Assembly: GCF_001439925.1 (NCBI RefSeq)
Contig: NZ_LMBV01000002.1
Span: 153,838-217,837 of the forward strand
DNA from: Peribacillus muralis
GTDB taxonomy: Bacteria; Bacillota; Bacilli; Bacillales; DSM-1321
Reading direction: 5' to 3'
DNA: 64,000 nucleotides
The translations under genes were made by a program, and so were the position numbers. Positions 33,210 to 41,644 of this stretch are shown here, in pieces (position 1 is the first letter of the stretch; each line of letters starts with the position of its first letter). Below the pieces are notes generated by a model, which saw only the letters and a program-made list of their open reading frames with translations, had not been told where the DNA came from and did no database searches.

Positions 33210-34634
33210 ATGGTCAAAAAATGGGTACTGCCGCTAGTAATCATCATATCAATAGCCATTGGAGCCGTGGGGGGGATCTATTGGACAAGCTTCCCTGATA
33301 AAAATGAAACAACTCATGAAAGCCCAGCCATATCCAAGGATAAGGAATGGGCAAAGGTGGAGCAAGCTTATGGCTTGATCGTTAGTGAGTATGTCGAACA
33401 GGTGGATGGTTCCCGCTTGGTGGAAGGTGCAATCCAAGGCATGCTATCAGCTTTGAAAGATCCTTATTCCGTATATATGGACAAGGAGACCGCCAAGCAA
33501 TTCAATGAAACGTTGGATTCCTCTTTCGAAGGAATCGGGACTGAGATTGGCATGGAAGACGGCAAGGTCATAATCGTCTCTCCTTACAAGGATTCACCTG
33601 CCGAACAGGCGGGGTTGAAGCCGAAAGATCAAATCCTGAAGGTGAATGGAGAGAGTGTGGAGGGCTTGGATCTCTATGAAACTCGCCTGAAAATTCGTGG
33701 CGAAAAAGGCTCTCCCGTCAAAATGGAAATAAAGCGAGCGGGGGTTTCCAATCCACTTGAGTTCAATATGGTGCGTGCCGAAATTCCATTGGATACCGTA
33801 TTTTCATCCGTTAAAGAAGTGGCCGGGGAACAGATTGGCTACATCGAGTTAACTACTTTCTCGGAAAATACAGCGGCAGATTTCAAAAAACAGATGAAGA
33901 AGCTGGAAAATGAAGATATTAAAGGCTTGGTCATAGATGTACGCGGCAATCCAGGCGGTCTGCTTTCCAGTGTGGAAACGATTCTTGGCGAGTTTATCAC
34001 AAAGGAAAAACCATTTATGCAAATAGCTGAAAGGACTGGAGAAACACAATCGTTTTTTACAAGCCTTAAGAAAGCGAAAAATTACCCCATCGCAGTCTTG
34101 ACGGATAAAGGGAGCGCCTCAGCCTCGGAAATTCTAGCTGGAGCGATGCAGGAGGCTGGAGGCTATCCATTGATCGGGGAGAAGACTTTCGGTAAAGGAA
34201 CAGTGCAGCAGGCCGTGCCGATGGGCGATGGCAGTAAAATAAAACTTACCTTGTATAAGTGGCTGACGCCTTCAGGGAATTGGATTCACAAAAAAGGAAT
34301 CGAACCGACGATCAAAGTGAAGCAGCCAGACTTCTTTAATGCCCATCAGCTTGCGGTTGAAGGGGTCCTGAAGCGTGACATGAACGATGAACAAATCCAG
34401 TATGCCCAAAGCATTCTGAAGGGACTTGGATTTGAAACGGGACGCGAGGATGGCTATTATGATTGGAATACGGAAATTGCGGTCAAAGCATTCCAAAAAC
34501 AATATCGCCTGAAAGTGACAGGGAAGCTGGATGCGAAAACCGCAGCACATTTGGAAACCGCCATACTGGAAAAAATCCAAGATGAAGATAATGATATTCA
34601 GCTGCGAACAGCTTTGAATTATTTGGTGAACTGA
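33210..34634 (+). CDS. ctpB: C-terminal processing serine protease CtpB
   Basis: About 474 residues; GGGGAT precedes ATG 33210 (33198 is also possible, 33156 unlikely). An N-terminal membrane signal anchor is followed by a PDZ domain (about 95-170, SPAEQAGLKPKDQILKVNGE) and an S41 protease domain with the nucleophile in KGSASASEILAGA and the lysine in TFGKGTVQQ. It ends with a peptidoglycan-binding repeat (KGLGFETGREDGYYDWNTE). CtpB cleaves SpoIVFA to release pro-sigma-K processing in sporulation, by analogy with Bacillus subtilis. Confidence 0.95.
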   Translation: MVKKWVLPLVIIISIAIGAVGGIYWTSFPDKNETTHESPAISKDKEWAKVEQAYGLIVSEYVEQVDGSRLVEGAIQGMLSALKDPYSVYMDKETAKQFNETLDSSFEGIGTEIGMEDGKVIIVSPYKDSPAEQAGLKPKDQILKVNGESVEGLDLYETRLKIRGEKGSPVKMEIKRAGVSNPLEFNMVRAEIPLDTVFSSVKEVAGEQIGYIELTTFSENTAADFKKQMKKLENEDIKGLVIDVRGNPGGLLSSVETILGEFITKEKPFMQIAERTGETQSFFTSLKKAKNYPIAVLTDKGSASASEILAGAMQEAGGYPLIGEKTFGKGTVQQAVPMGDGSKIKLTLYKWLTPSGNWIHKKGIEPTIKVKQPDFFNAHQLAVEGVLKRDMNDEQIQYAQSILKGLGFETGREDGYYDWNTEIAVKAFQKQYRLKVTGKLDAKTAAHLETAILEKIQDEDNDIQLRTALNYLVN

Positions 34635-34640
34635 CAAAAG

Positions 34641-34674
34641 AAGGTGCCGCTTCCCTGAAGCGGTGCCTTTTCTC
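34641..34674 (+). terminator. Terminator of ctpB
   Basis: AAGGTGCCGCTT / AAGCGGTGCCTT perfect 12-bp stem, 5-base loop, TTTTCT. Confidence 0.92.
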
Positions 34675-34818
34675 TGTTCGGACATAACATGAAAAGAGTA
34701 GTTTACTTTTTCTTCATCTTGATAGGCAGGAAGGGTACATTTTTGATAGAATAGGAGGTAACTGACAAGAACGAATTTTACATACGATTAATTACCCTTT
34801 GAGGATGGTGGAAAGAAA

Positions 34819-36012
34819 TTGACAACGGACTGGCTGATAGCATGCATGATAGGATTAGGAAAGCTATTCCTTCATCCTTTGCTTTATATTTCGATTGCAT
34901 ATTGTTTATTCATCGGCTATCTTCGTGTAAAACGGGAACGCCATGATTTTAATACGAAGGTTTACAGGGCTTCAATGGAGCTGCGTTCATCGTTACTTCA
35001 TGGACTGATATGGGGGTTGATCCTTTCATGCCTAACGTTGGTCTCGGGAATGACCATTCCTTTGGCAGCGATGTACATCATGGCCGTTGTAACGATCCTG
35101 GCTGTATTGACGATGAACAAGAGGATCGTTTCTCCTGTATATACAGTCGGAATCACCTTTTTCATCCTTTTCTTTTTATACGATAGTGAGTTCAAGCTCC
35201 CGATTTTGCAGACTGCATTGAATCAGCTGGATCGTTCCATCTACCCGACGCTTGTTATCTTGATAGGGCTCTTGCTGATTGCTGAAGGATTTTTAATTGT
35301 TAGCAACGGAAGTAAAAAGGTCTCCCCGCAGCTGCAGTTGTCCAAGAGGGGACAGCCAATAGGTGCTTACGTTTCGCAAAAGCTCTGGTTAATCCCGATG
35401 TTCGTCATGATACCGGGAGGACAACTTCCAGCTCCTATTGACTGGTATCCGGTTTTTTCAATTGGGGATATAGCCATATCGCCAATCGTGCTGCCGTTTT
35501 TAATCGGCTTCAAGCAAAAATTGCATGGCACGCTCCCGGAGCAGGCAATCAGGGCATATGGAAAAAAAGTCGGAGCATTAGGACTCATGATTACCGCATT
35601 GGCGATTGTCGGCTACTGGTATCCGACAATCGCAATCCTGACGGCCATACTGGCAATCCTTGGCCGTGAATTCCTGCATCATTCCCAAAGGGCAATGGAT
35701 CAAAAGCTGCCTTTTTATTTTTCAAAAAGCAAGCTGGGCGTCCAGATCTTAGGCGTTATCCCTCATTCCCCTGCTGATAAAATGGGATTGGTCAAAGGCG
35801 AGGTCATTTCGAAAATCAACGGTGTCATCGTCAGGGAAGAAGAAGAGCTATACAGGGCGCTCCAAATCAACCGGGCCCATTGCAAGCTTGAGGTCATCGA
35901 TAATAATGAACAAATCCGTTTCGTGCAAAGAGCATTATTTGACGGTGAGCATTATGAATTGGGCATCCTGTTCGTTGACGATCAACTGAAGGAAAGTGGC
36001 CAAGCAGGTTAA
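34819..36012 (+). CDS. minJ: Topological division determinant MinJ
   Basis: 397 residues, the same length as Bacillus subtilis MinJ as remembered, from a TTG start behind GGATGGTGG. Six to eight hydrophobic segments fill residues about 8-290; the C-terminus is a PDZ domain (about 300-385, LGVQILGVIPHSPADKMGLV). MinJ bridges DivIVA and MinD at poles and septa and so places the division site. It follows ctpB as in Bacillus subtilis; the motility gene swrA found in that neighbourhood there is not seen here. Confidence 0.92.
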   Translation: MTTDWLIACMIGLGKLFLHPLLYISIAYCLFIGYLRVKRERHDFNTKVYRASMELRSSLLHGLIWGLILSCLTLVSGMTIPLAAMYIMAVVTILAVLTMNKRIVSPVYTVGITFFILFFLYDSEFKLPILQTALNQLDRSIYPTLVILIGLLLIAEGFLIVSNGSKKVSPQLQLSKRGQPIGAYVSQKLWLIPMFVMIPGGQLPAPIDWYPVFSIGDIAISPIVLPFLIGFKQKLHGTLPEQAIRAYGKKVGALGLMITALAIVGYWYPTIAILTAILAILGREFLHHSQRAMDQKLPFYFSKSKLGVQILGVIPHSPADKMGLVKGEVISKINGVIVREEEELYRALQINRAHCKLEVIDNNEQIRFVQRALFDGEHYELGILFVDDQLKESGQAG

Positions 36013-36120
36013 TGGCTAAAGCGGTAAAACGAATCGGGTACAGTTAAATATTTTCTCGAATGAAAAATATAAAAGTTGAAAAAAGAGTATAAACGGCTTG
36101 CGATAATACTATAAAGTAAA

Positions 36121-36254
36121 GGTTTTTGAGGTGGGAAAGGTCCCCACGCGCTGCCCAGTTCGAAACTTATGGGTAGTTACCAGAGATCAGGGTTGCCGCC
36201 TTGCTAAAACTTTTATAAAGAAAGACCCTTTCGTATAATGCGAAAGGGTCTTTT
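36121..36254 (+). ncRNA. Candidate structured non-coding RNA with terminator
   Basis: Between minJ and the repeat lie consecutive helices: GTGGG / CCCAC (36131-36150 region), CTGCCCA / TGGGTAG (36155-36180 region), and a GC-rich arm around GGGTTGCCGCC. They end in a strong terminator AAAGACCCTTTCG / CGAAAGGGTCTTT (36221-36253). It has no credible ORF. GC content is well above the AT-rich flanks. I do not recognise the family. Confidence 0.5.
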
Positions 36255-36523
36255 ATTTCTGCTTAAGATATTAATAATGAAAAAAATTGCTAAAAGCTGA
36301 AATTAAAGTTGAACCTATATTTTGAGTCAGATATATAAATTTAATCATACATTCAATTACATTAAAGAGTCACTACCACTAAACTCTTTTGATCAATAAA
36401 TTCACTTGGATTTCCAGCCTCATCTTCTTCAAATGAATACTAAGTGAACAGGTTTAGTAGATGTACAACCCTGCAAAACTGTGGGTAAAGGAGTTCTTAC
36501 TAAATGTTAAGTCTGAGTGGAAT

Positions 36524-36640
36524 GGAGCGGGTGTGCGAGACTCCTGCGGGAAATGCGCGTCTACGTGAGACCCCGCTGGCTGAAAGCCGAGGAGGCTCAC
36601 GGACCGCCCGCGGAAAGCGAGCGCCTGTAGTGGAAAGAAG
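36524..36640 (+). repeat. Dispersed intergenic repeat (copy 3)
   Basis: Has the shared blocks GGAGCGGGTG, GCGAGACTCCTGCGGG, GTGAGACCCCGC, CCGAGGAGGCTCACGG, CCGCCCGCGGAAAGCGAGCG and TAGTGGAAAG. Its outermost ends are less clearly inverted than in copies 2 and 4. Confidence 0.82.
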
Positions 36641-36706
36641 CGGTCTAAATATAAACCTCTAAACTATGAGGAATCGGAAGTCTATCTGCATTTCTTATCA
36701 TAAACA

Positions 36707-36761
36707 AAAGCACCCTACAGGATAGACTTTTCAAAATGTCTATTCTATAGGGTGCTTTTTT
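36707..36761. terminator. Terminator of the siderophore-binding gene
   Basis: Long hairpin AAAAGCACCCTA / TAGGGTGCTTTT with inner ATAGAC / GTCTAT; T-runs on both strands, so probably bidirectional. It is placed for the minus-strand gene that ends at 36787. Confidence 0.9.
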
Positions 36762-36786
36762 AGCTAGTTTTGCTGGATCGTAATCC

Positions 36787-37776
36787 TTACTTTTCTAGCA
36801 TGATTTTTTCTAGATCGTCCAACATTTTATTAGCGGCAATGACTCCACCGGCTGTATTCCATGTTGCGTCACTGACTTCGTGCGCATTTCCTTTTTTGAC
36901 TGCATCAAGGTTTTTCCAAAGCGGATCGTTTGTCCACTCTTTTGCAGTGCTAAGAGCTTGTTTGTCTCCTTCAGGAGCGTAAGTGAAGTAGAAAAGGATA
37001 TCTCCGTCCATTTTAGGAATGACCTCTTTGCCTACCTCGATCGCAAGGTTGCCAAGTTTATTATCAGCAGTGAACAGTTCCTTCTGTTGTTCTGCACGTT
37101 TGAAGCCTAATTGATCAAAAATCACTCCAGAGAATGAATCAGTATAATAAATGCGTGTAGTTCCAGCCATGAAACGGACGATGGAAACTTCTTGATTTAC
37201 CTTGTCACCCAATTTAGCTTTAAGATCTTCAGTGTGTTTATCGAATTGAGCAATTACGTCGTTCCCTTTTTCTTCTTTGTCTACTGCTTTAGCATAAAGC
37301 TTAAAGTTTTCCTTCCAATCCCCTCTAAGCGTTTCCGAAAAGACGGTAGGGGCGATTGCACTTAACTTATCATAAATCGCTTCTTGGCGAATCTTGCTGC
37401 CGATAATCAGGTCAGGCTTTAATGATGCGATTTTCTCTAAGTTCACTTCATGTTCCACACCAACAACTTCGACTCCATCCATATCGTCTTTAATATGGTC
37501 ATACCAAGGGTCTCCCAGCCAAGATTGTACGGCACCAACAGGTTTAATTCCTAAAGCGATTAATGCCTCAGTACCTTCATTCGTTAGTACGACCACTCGT
37601 TTTGGTGCTTTTTTCAATTCAGTCTTACCCATGGCATGCTCGATTGTATAGCTTGTATCCTCTTTTTTGTCATCCTCTTTATTTTCTGAGGCTTTATCAT
37701 CCGTATTGCCGCAAGCAGCAAGCAGGAAGACTGCAAATATAGTAAAAATGGTGAATAATGACTTAATCCTGAACAT
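36787..37776 (-). CDS. Iron-siderophore ABC transporter substrate-binding lipoprotein
   Basis: 329 residues with a lipoprotein signal (lipobox LAAC near residue 21) and a charged linker, then a periplasmic-binding type 2 (FecB/FhuD-like) fold: KRVVVLTNEGTEALIALGIKPVGA, LKPDLIIG and the C-terminal AANKMLDDLEKIML helix. Captures a ferric siderophore or ferric citrate outside the membrane and passes it to the divergently encoded FecCD permeases. Two Fur boxes lie in the shared promoter region. Ligand unknown; no ATPase gene is adjacent. Confidence 0.92.
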   Translation of the reverse strand: MFRIKSLFTIFTIFAVFLLAACGNTDDKASENKEDDKKEDTSYTIEHAMGKTELKKAPKRVVVLTNEGTEALIALGIKPVGAVQSWLGDPWYDHIKDDMDGVEVVGVEHEVNLEKIASLKPDLIIGSKIRQEAIYDKLSAIAPTVFSETLRGDWKENFKLYAKAVDKEEKGNDVIAQFDKHTEDLKAKLGDKVNQEVSIVRFMAGTTRIYYTDSFSGVIFDQLGFKRAEQQKELFTADNKLGNLAIEVGKEVIPKMDGDILFYFTYAPEGDKQALSTAKEWTNDPLWKNLDAVKKGNAHEVSDATWNTAGGVIAANKMLDDLEKIMLEK

Positions 37777-37802
37777 TTATGTATCCCTCCCGATTATAAG
37801 CA

Positions 37803-37919
37803 AATGATAATCATTCGCACTTAACAGCCTCATCATAAAATGAATATACTTTTCTGTCAATATATAATTGAAAATGATTATCAAAATCGTTGACATATTT
37901 CCGTTGCCGACCGTACAAT
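37803..37919. promoter_or_regulatory. Divergent Fur-controlled promoter region
   Basis: AATGATAATCATTC (37803-37816) and TGAAAATGATTATCA (37869-37883, 14/15 to the Fur 7-1-7 box) are seen. Plus-strand promoter: TTGACA (37890-37895), 18-bp spacer, TACAAT (37914-37919), with the second Fur box directly upstream of the -35. Confidence 0.88.
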
Positions 37920-37960
37920 TGAATATAATAGTATAAACATGAATGGAAAGGTAACAGGAT

Positions 37961-38965
37961 ATGTTATTGAAAAATACATGGCAGAAATGGATGGGGCTAT
38001 TCATTACCATTCTTTTGCTGCTTTTTTTAGTGTGCTCGAGCATTGTATACGGTTATACGAATACTACATGGCAAATGGCCATTGATGCTTTCACCCATTT
38101 CGATGGGTCGAACGAACATATCGTAATCCAATCGGTCAGACTCCCACGAGCCCTGATCGCTTCGGCAATTGGTGCAAGTTTAGCTATTTCAGGTGTGCTG
38201 ATGCAAACACTGACTAAAAACCCGCTTGCTTCTCCGGATATTTTCGGAGTCAACGCCGGTGCGGGATTGGCGGTAGTCACTGGTATCACCATCCTTGGGA
38301 TAAGCAATCTTCAAATATTCACTTGGTTATCATTCATCGGTGCCGCAATCGCGGCAACAAGTATATATATGATAGGAAGCATGGGACGGGGCGGCATGAC
38401 ACCCATGAAGCTGACTTTGGCTGGGGCAGCGATGTCCGCCATGGTAGCTTCACTGACGCAAGGTCTTCTAGTTTCCAATGAGGCCCTGTTGGATCAAGTA
38501 TTGTTCTGGCTTGCCGGATCGGTTTCCGGCAGGAGTCTCGATAATTTAATTTCGGTCCTTCCTTACCTTCTCGCTGGATGGGGACTGGCCTTGATCGTTT
38601 CCGGGAAAATGAATGTGTTATCCATGGGTGAAGATGTGGCAAAAGGTCTCGGACTGAATGTCGTTATCCTAAAATTGGTACTGGGGCTGGCAATCATCCT
38701 GCTCGCCGGCGGATCAGTGGCGGTGGCTGGACCGATAGGATTCATAGGAATTGTCGTTCCACATCTTACCCGTTATATAGTAGGAACCGATCATCGCTGG
38801 CTGGTTCCGTTTTCCGGACTTCTCGGGGCGGTGCTTTTAATAGCTGCCGATATCATATCCAGGTATATCCTGATGCCGCGAGAAGTTCCAGTAGGAGTCA
38901 TGACGGCGATAATTGGCACCCCATTCTTTATTTACATAGCTAGAAAGGGGTTCAGCAGCCGATGA
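37961..38965 (+). CDS. FecCD-type siderophore permease (first subunit)
   Basis: 334 residues with about nine or ten membrane helices. FecCD family motifs are RLPRALIASAIGASLAISG, TKNPLASPDIFGVNAGA, and the ATPase-contact region GPIGFIGIVVPHLTRYIVG. It pairs with the next gene, whose start overlaps its stop (ATGA). It forms an importer with the lipoprotein encoded on the other strand. Confidence 0.93.
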   Translation: MLLKNTWQKWMGLFITILLLLFLVCSSIVYGYTNTTWQMAIDAFTHFDGSNEHIVIQSVRLPRALIASAIGASLAISGVLMQTLTKNPLASPDIFGVNAGAGLAVVTGITILGISNLQIFTWLSFIGAAIAATSIYMIGSMGRGGMTPMKLTLAGAAMSAMVASLTQGLLVSNEALLDQVLFWLAGSVSGRSLDNLISVLPYLLAGWGLALIVSGKMNVLSMGEDVAKGLGLNVVILKLVLGLAIILLAGGSVAVAGPIGFIGIVVPHLTRYIVGTDHRWLVPFSGLLGAVLLIAADIISRYILMPREVPVGVMTAIIGTPFFIYIARKGFSSR

Positions 38966-40017
38966 AGTCATATAAAAGCTTTCGTTTATTTAATGAAAAA
39001 CTATCATTCTTAATCGATAAAAAAGCGATGATCGTCGTTTTCATCTTATTTTTGGTCACTTTCTCTGTCTTTATAATCAGCACTGGATTGGGCGAAATGA
39101 ATATTCATCCATGGAATGTCCTGCAGGTTTTATTCGGAGGGGGAACGGATGGCGATCGCCTAATCATCCAGTCCTTTCGCCTGCCTAGAATAATCCTTGC
39201 CCTTTTGGCAGGGATGGGACTTGCCGTAGCGGGAGGAATTCTTCAGGGGATGATCAGAAATCCGCTTGCCTCGCCCGATATCCTTGGAATAACAGGAGGG
39301 GCGACTGTGGCGGTCGTTGGATTCATGGCGATTTTTAGCGACAAGAATCATTCTTTAACGGTGAGCATCAATTGGCTGCCGCTAGCAGCCTTCATCGGTG
39401 CGACAATCGTGGCGATCCTCGTCTACTCCTTGGCTTGGAAAAATGGAGTTCCCCCGATAAGGCTCGTATTGATCGGGATCGGGGTAATGGCCTTAATGAA
39501 GGCGCTCACGACGATGATGATGATTCTCGGCCCGGTCTATCTTGCGAGCCAGGCCAACCTCTGGATTACGGGATCCGTGTCCACCTCTACATGGAATGAT
39601 ATTTCCATACTGGCTCCATGGACGTTTCTGTTTTTATTGATTGCCTTTCTGTATGCGAGAAATATAAATTTACAGGAGCTCGGCGATGACCTGGCGACGG
39701 GGCTTGGCGGGCAGGTTCAAAAACAGCGGTTCATATTATTGATGATCAGTACGGCTTTGATTGGCGGTGCGACGGCTTTTGCTGGAGGAATAGGCTTTGT
39801 CGGATTAATGGCACCCCATATGGCTAGAAGGTTGGTGGGTTCTAGTTTTGGTGTGCTGTTGCCCGCATCAGCTTTGCTTGGCGGCATCCTCGTCATGATA
39901 GCGGATTTGATTGGACGCACGTTATTCTCCCCGTTGGAAATACCAGCCGGTGTCTTTACGGCGAGCATCGGTGCTCCATATTTCATTTATTTACTTTATC
40001 GAACGAGAAATGCATAA
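38962..40017 (+). CDS. FecCD-type siderophore permease (second subunit)
   Basis: 351 residues, coupled to the first permease by a 4-base overlap. Motifs: RLPRIILALLAGMGLAVAGG, IRNPLASPDILGITGGA, GGIGFVGLMAPHMARRLVG. The N-terminus has an extra charged 20-residue cytosolic stretch. No ATP-binding gene follows; a terminator comes right after, so the system probably borrows an FhuC/YusV-type ATPase from elsewhere. Confidence 0.93.
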   Translation: MKSYKSFRLFNEKLSFLIDKKAMIVVFILFLVTFSVFIISTGLGEMNIHPWNVLQVLFGGGTDGDRLIIQSFRLPRIILALLAGMGLAVAGGILQGMIRNPLASPDILGITGGATVAVVGFMAIFSDKNHSLTVSINWLPLAAFIGATIVAILVYSLAWKNGVPPIRLVLIGIGVMALMKALTTMMMILGPVYLASQANLWITGSVSTSTWNDISILAPWTFLFLLIAFLYARNINLQELGDDLATGLGGQVQKQRFILLMISTALIGGATAFAGGIGFVGLMAPHMARRLVGSSFGVLLPASALLGGILVMIADLIGRTLFSPLEIPAGVFTASIGAPYFIYLLYRTRNA

Positions 40018-40060
40018 AAAAAGAAGCAGCTGTCCCATTGGGCACACTGCTTCTTTTTTT
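40018..40060. terminator. Bidirectional terminator between permease and yceI genes
   Basis: AAAAAGAAGCAG / CTGCTTCTTTTT 12-bp stem flanked by A- and T-runs; serves both converging genes. Confidence 0.93.
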
Positions 40061-40063
40061 GCC

Positions 40064-40597
40064 TTAAGCTTCTTTAGCTGCCTCGATGTCGAGGGTAAGA
40101 GTGATCTGGTCACCAATAAGGACGCCGCCCGTTTCCAATGCTGCGTTATAGGTTAAACCATAGTCACTGCGTTTCACTTTCCCTTTACCGCTAAATCCTG
40201 CTTTTTCATTTCCCCATGGATCTTTTCCTTGGCCTTCGAAGGTGATGGCAAAGGTTTCTTCCTGTGTGATTCCATTAAGGGTTACATTTCCTGTAACATC
40301 GTATTCATCGTCATCCGTTTTCACAATCTTTGTAGATTTGAACGTTAATGTTGGATTATTTTCAACATCGAAGAAGTCAGCTGAACGCAGGTGATTATCT
40401 CTGTCTGCATTACGAGTGTCAATGCTGGCTACATCTACGGTAAAATCGATTTCTGCAGTAGTCAGATCCAATGGGTTCGCTGAAATGCTTGCATTGAATT
40501 TGTTAAAGCTTCCTTTTACTTTAGCGATCATCATATGCTTTACGGAAAATTCAATGGTACTGTGTGTTGGGTCAATTGTCCAATTCGTATTTGTCAT
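40064..40597 (-). CDS. yceI: YceI family lipid-binding protein (cytosolic form)
   Basis: 177 residues without a signal peptide, behind AGGAGG. The YceI lipocalin-like beta-barrel is clear: WTIDPTHSTIEFSVKHMMIAKVKGSF at the N-terminus (in two parts), DRDNHLRSADFFDVENNPT and a final GDQITLTLDIEA strand. The family binds isoprenoids or other apolar molecules. A perfect-consensus promoter with a MarR-type operator lies upstream, suggesting induction by quinone or electrophile stress. Confidence 0.92.
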   Translation of the reverse strand: MTNTNWTIDPTHSTIEFSVKHMMIAKVKGSFNKFNASISANPLDLTTAEIDFTVDVASIDTRNADRDNHLRSADFFDVENNPTLTFKSTKIVKTDDDEYDVTGNVTLNGITQEETFAITFEGQGKDPWGNEKAGFSGKGKVKRSDYGLTYNAALETGGVLIGDQITLTLDIEAAKEA

Positions 40598-40632
40598 GAT
40601 TATTCCTCCTAAAAATTAATCTCGAAACTATT

Positions 40633-40694
40633 TATCTTTAATTTGAGATATTTGAACTTAATGTAATTATAAGAGATGATGGAGAAGGTGTCAA
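40633..40694 (-). promoter_or_regulatory. Consensus promoter with MhqR-like operator for yceI
   Basis: On the minus strand: TTGACA (40689-40694), 17-bp spacer, TATAAT (40666-40671), exactly consensus. Downstream, TATCTTTAATTTGAGATA (40633-40650) is an imperfect palindrome with 15/18 identity to the MhqR box as I remember it (TATCTCGAATTCGAGATA). A perfect promoter with an operator just after it is the usual layout of a repressed stress gene. Confidence 0.72.
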
Positions 40695-40860
40695 CTGAAA
40701 TCTTTTCCTGAATTTAGAAAACACGGAAATAACCTGTGCATCAAGAGTGCGCAGCGTTTTCCTTTTTTTGAGCAAGAGAGAAGTGGTTTTTAAATGAAAT
40801 CCGAGATTAGATTGGATATTGGTTTTGACCGTATGTTGTTTTTCAAACGAAACTATATAA

Positions 40861-40986
40861 GGTTGATTGGAGCGTAAGTGCGAGACTCCTGCGGAAGCAG
40901 CGGGACAGGTGAGACCCACAGGCGTTCACGCCGAGGTGGCTCCCCGCCCGCCCGGCGGAAAGCGAGCACTGGAGTGGAAATCAACC
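40861..40986 (+). repeat. Dispersed intergenic repeat (copy 4)
   Basis: Ends are GGTTGATT (40861-40868) and AATCAACC (40979-40986), a perfect 8-bp terminal inverted repeat. The interior has GCGAGACTCCTGCGG, GTGAGACCCACAGGCG, CCGAGGTGGCTCC and GCGGAAAGCGAGCACTGGAG blocks. Confidence 0.87.
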
Positions 40987-41053
40987 TCAACTCATTTCTT
41001 GTTGAATAGCAACAACGTATGATAAAACAGCCAAAATAAAAGAGTCAGCAAAC

Positions 41054-41185
41054 TCAATGTTTGTTGTCTCTTTTAAAAGCATTAATACTGATATTTTTCC
41101 TGAAAAGTTTTCGAAACAAAGAGATCAATCCGATTATAACTAAGACAGTAATAATACTTCCCGGAATTCCAAAACTACTTAACAT
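41054..41185 (-). CDS. Small membrane peptide (43 residues)
   Basis: ATG 41185 lies 7 bases after AAGGAG on the minus strand. The peptide is one hydrophobic helix (GIPGSIITVLVIIGLISLF, residues about 6-24) followed by a basic tail (RKLFRKN...KRDNKH). It overlaps the preceding small gene by 11 bases, so both are probably translated together. No family recognised; TatA-like beginnings are similar but the amphipathic helix is missing. Confidence 0.55.
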   Translation of the reverse strand: MLSSFGIPGSIITVLVIIGLISLFRKLFRKNISINAFKRDNKH

Positions 41186-41276
41186 AAGGATTCTCCTTTT
41201 TCGGTCGGTTTACTGTAAATATAAAACCCAAAATCAAGACAAGCGGCATAGCTGAAACCAAAAATTTCATTAACAA
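41175..41276 (-). CDS. Small membrane peptide (33 residues)
   Basis: Start TTG 41276, 8 bases after GGGGG on the minus strand; ATG 41270 is the third codon and an alternative. One hydrophobic helix (FLVSAMPLVLILGFIFTV) then a basic end (NRPKKENPYVK). Its end holds the ribosome site of the next peptide. Function unknown. Confidence 0.5.
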   Translation of the reverse strand: MLMKFLVSAMPLVLILGFIFTVNRPKKENPYVK

Positions 41277-41348
41277 AATAATTTCCCCCAATTGATGGTT
41301 TATTTATAGCTACACAATTAAAGTACCATGAATTGTTAAAGGTGATTA

Positions 41349-41390
41349 TTTCAATTTTGAAATGGGAAATTCCAATTTTGGAAAGGGAAA
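41349..41390. repeat. Two tandem 21-bp palindromic repeats
   Basis: Units 41349-41369 and 41370-41390 are identical at 18 of 21 positions. Each begins with a 14-bp palindrome, TTTCAATTTTGAAA and TTCCAATTTTGGAA. The two changes inside the palindrome are symmetric, so dyad symmetry is kept. Centre spacing of 21 bp is two helical turns. It lies 73 bp before the small-peptide genes and about 255 bp before the catalase. Confidence 0.65.
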
Positions 41391-41568
41391 TAATATAGAT
41401 AAGTAAATGCTAGATGATTTGAAAGAGATGGTCTGTCGAACCGACTGTGGTCCTAAATAATAGGATTGATAATCTATATCCAGTCCTTTTGGTTTTCTTC
41501 GGCAGCTCCACGTAATTGTTGGCTGTTTCGTCTTTACGGCCCATTAAAGAAATTAAAATTTATTGCAA

Positions 41569-41593
41569 GTTTCTAGATTGAAATGAAGGGAAT
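41569..41593 (+). promoter_or_regulatory. Possible sigma-B promoter of catalase gene
   Basis: GTTTCT (41569-41574), 13-bp spacer, GGGAAT (41588-41593); one mismatch to GGGTAT. It lies about 52 bp before the catalase start. Confidence 0.5.
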
Positions 41594-41644
41594 AGGGGAA
41601 AGTATAGAGATAGTATGGTTTATATTAACAAAGGAGGTATTTTT

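Noticed and set aside
41061..41255. 64-codon plus-strand open frame
   Set aside because: No ribosome site; it is antisense to two better-supported small genes with AAGGAG and GGGGG sites.
41392..41644. PerR box in front of the catalase gene
   Set aside because: No TTATAATNATTATAA-like palindrome could be found; only a sigma-B-like promoter.
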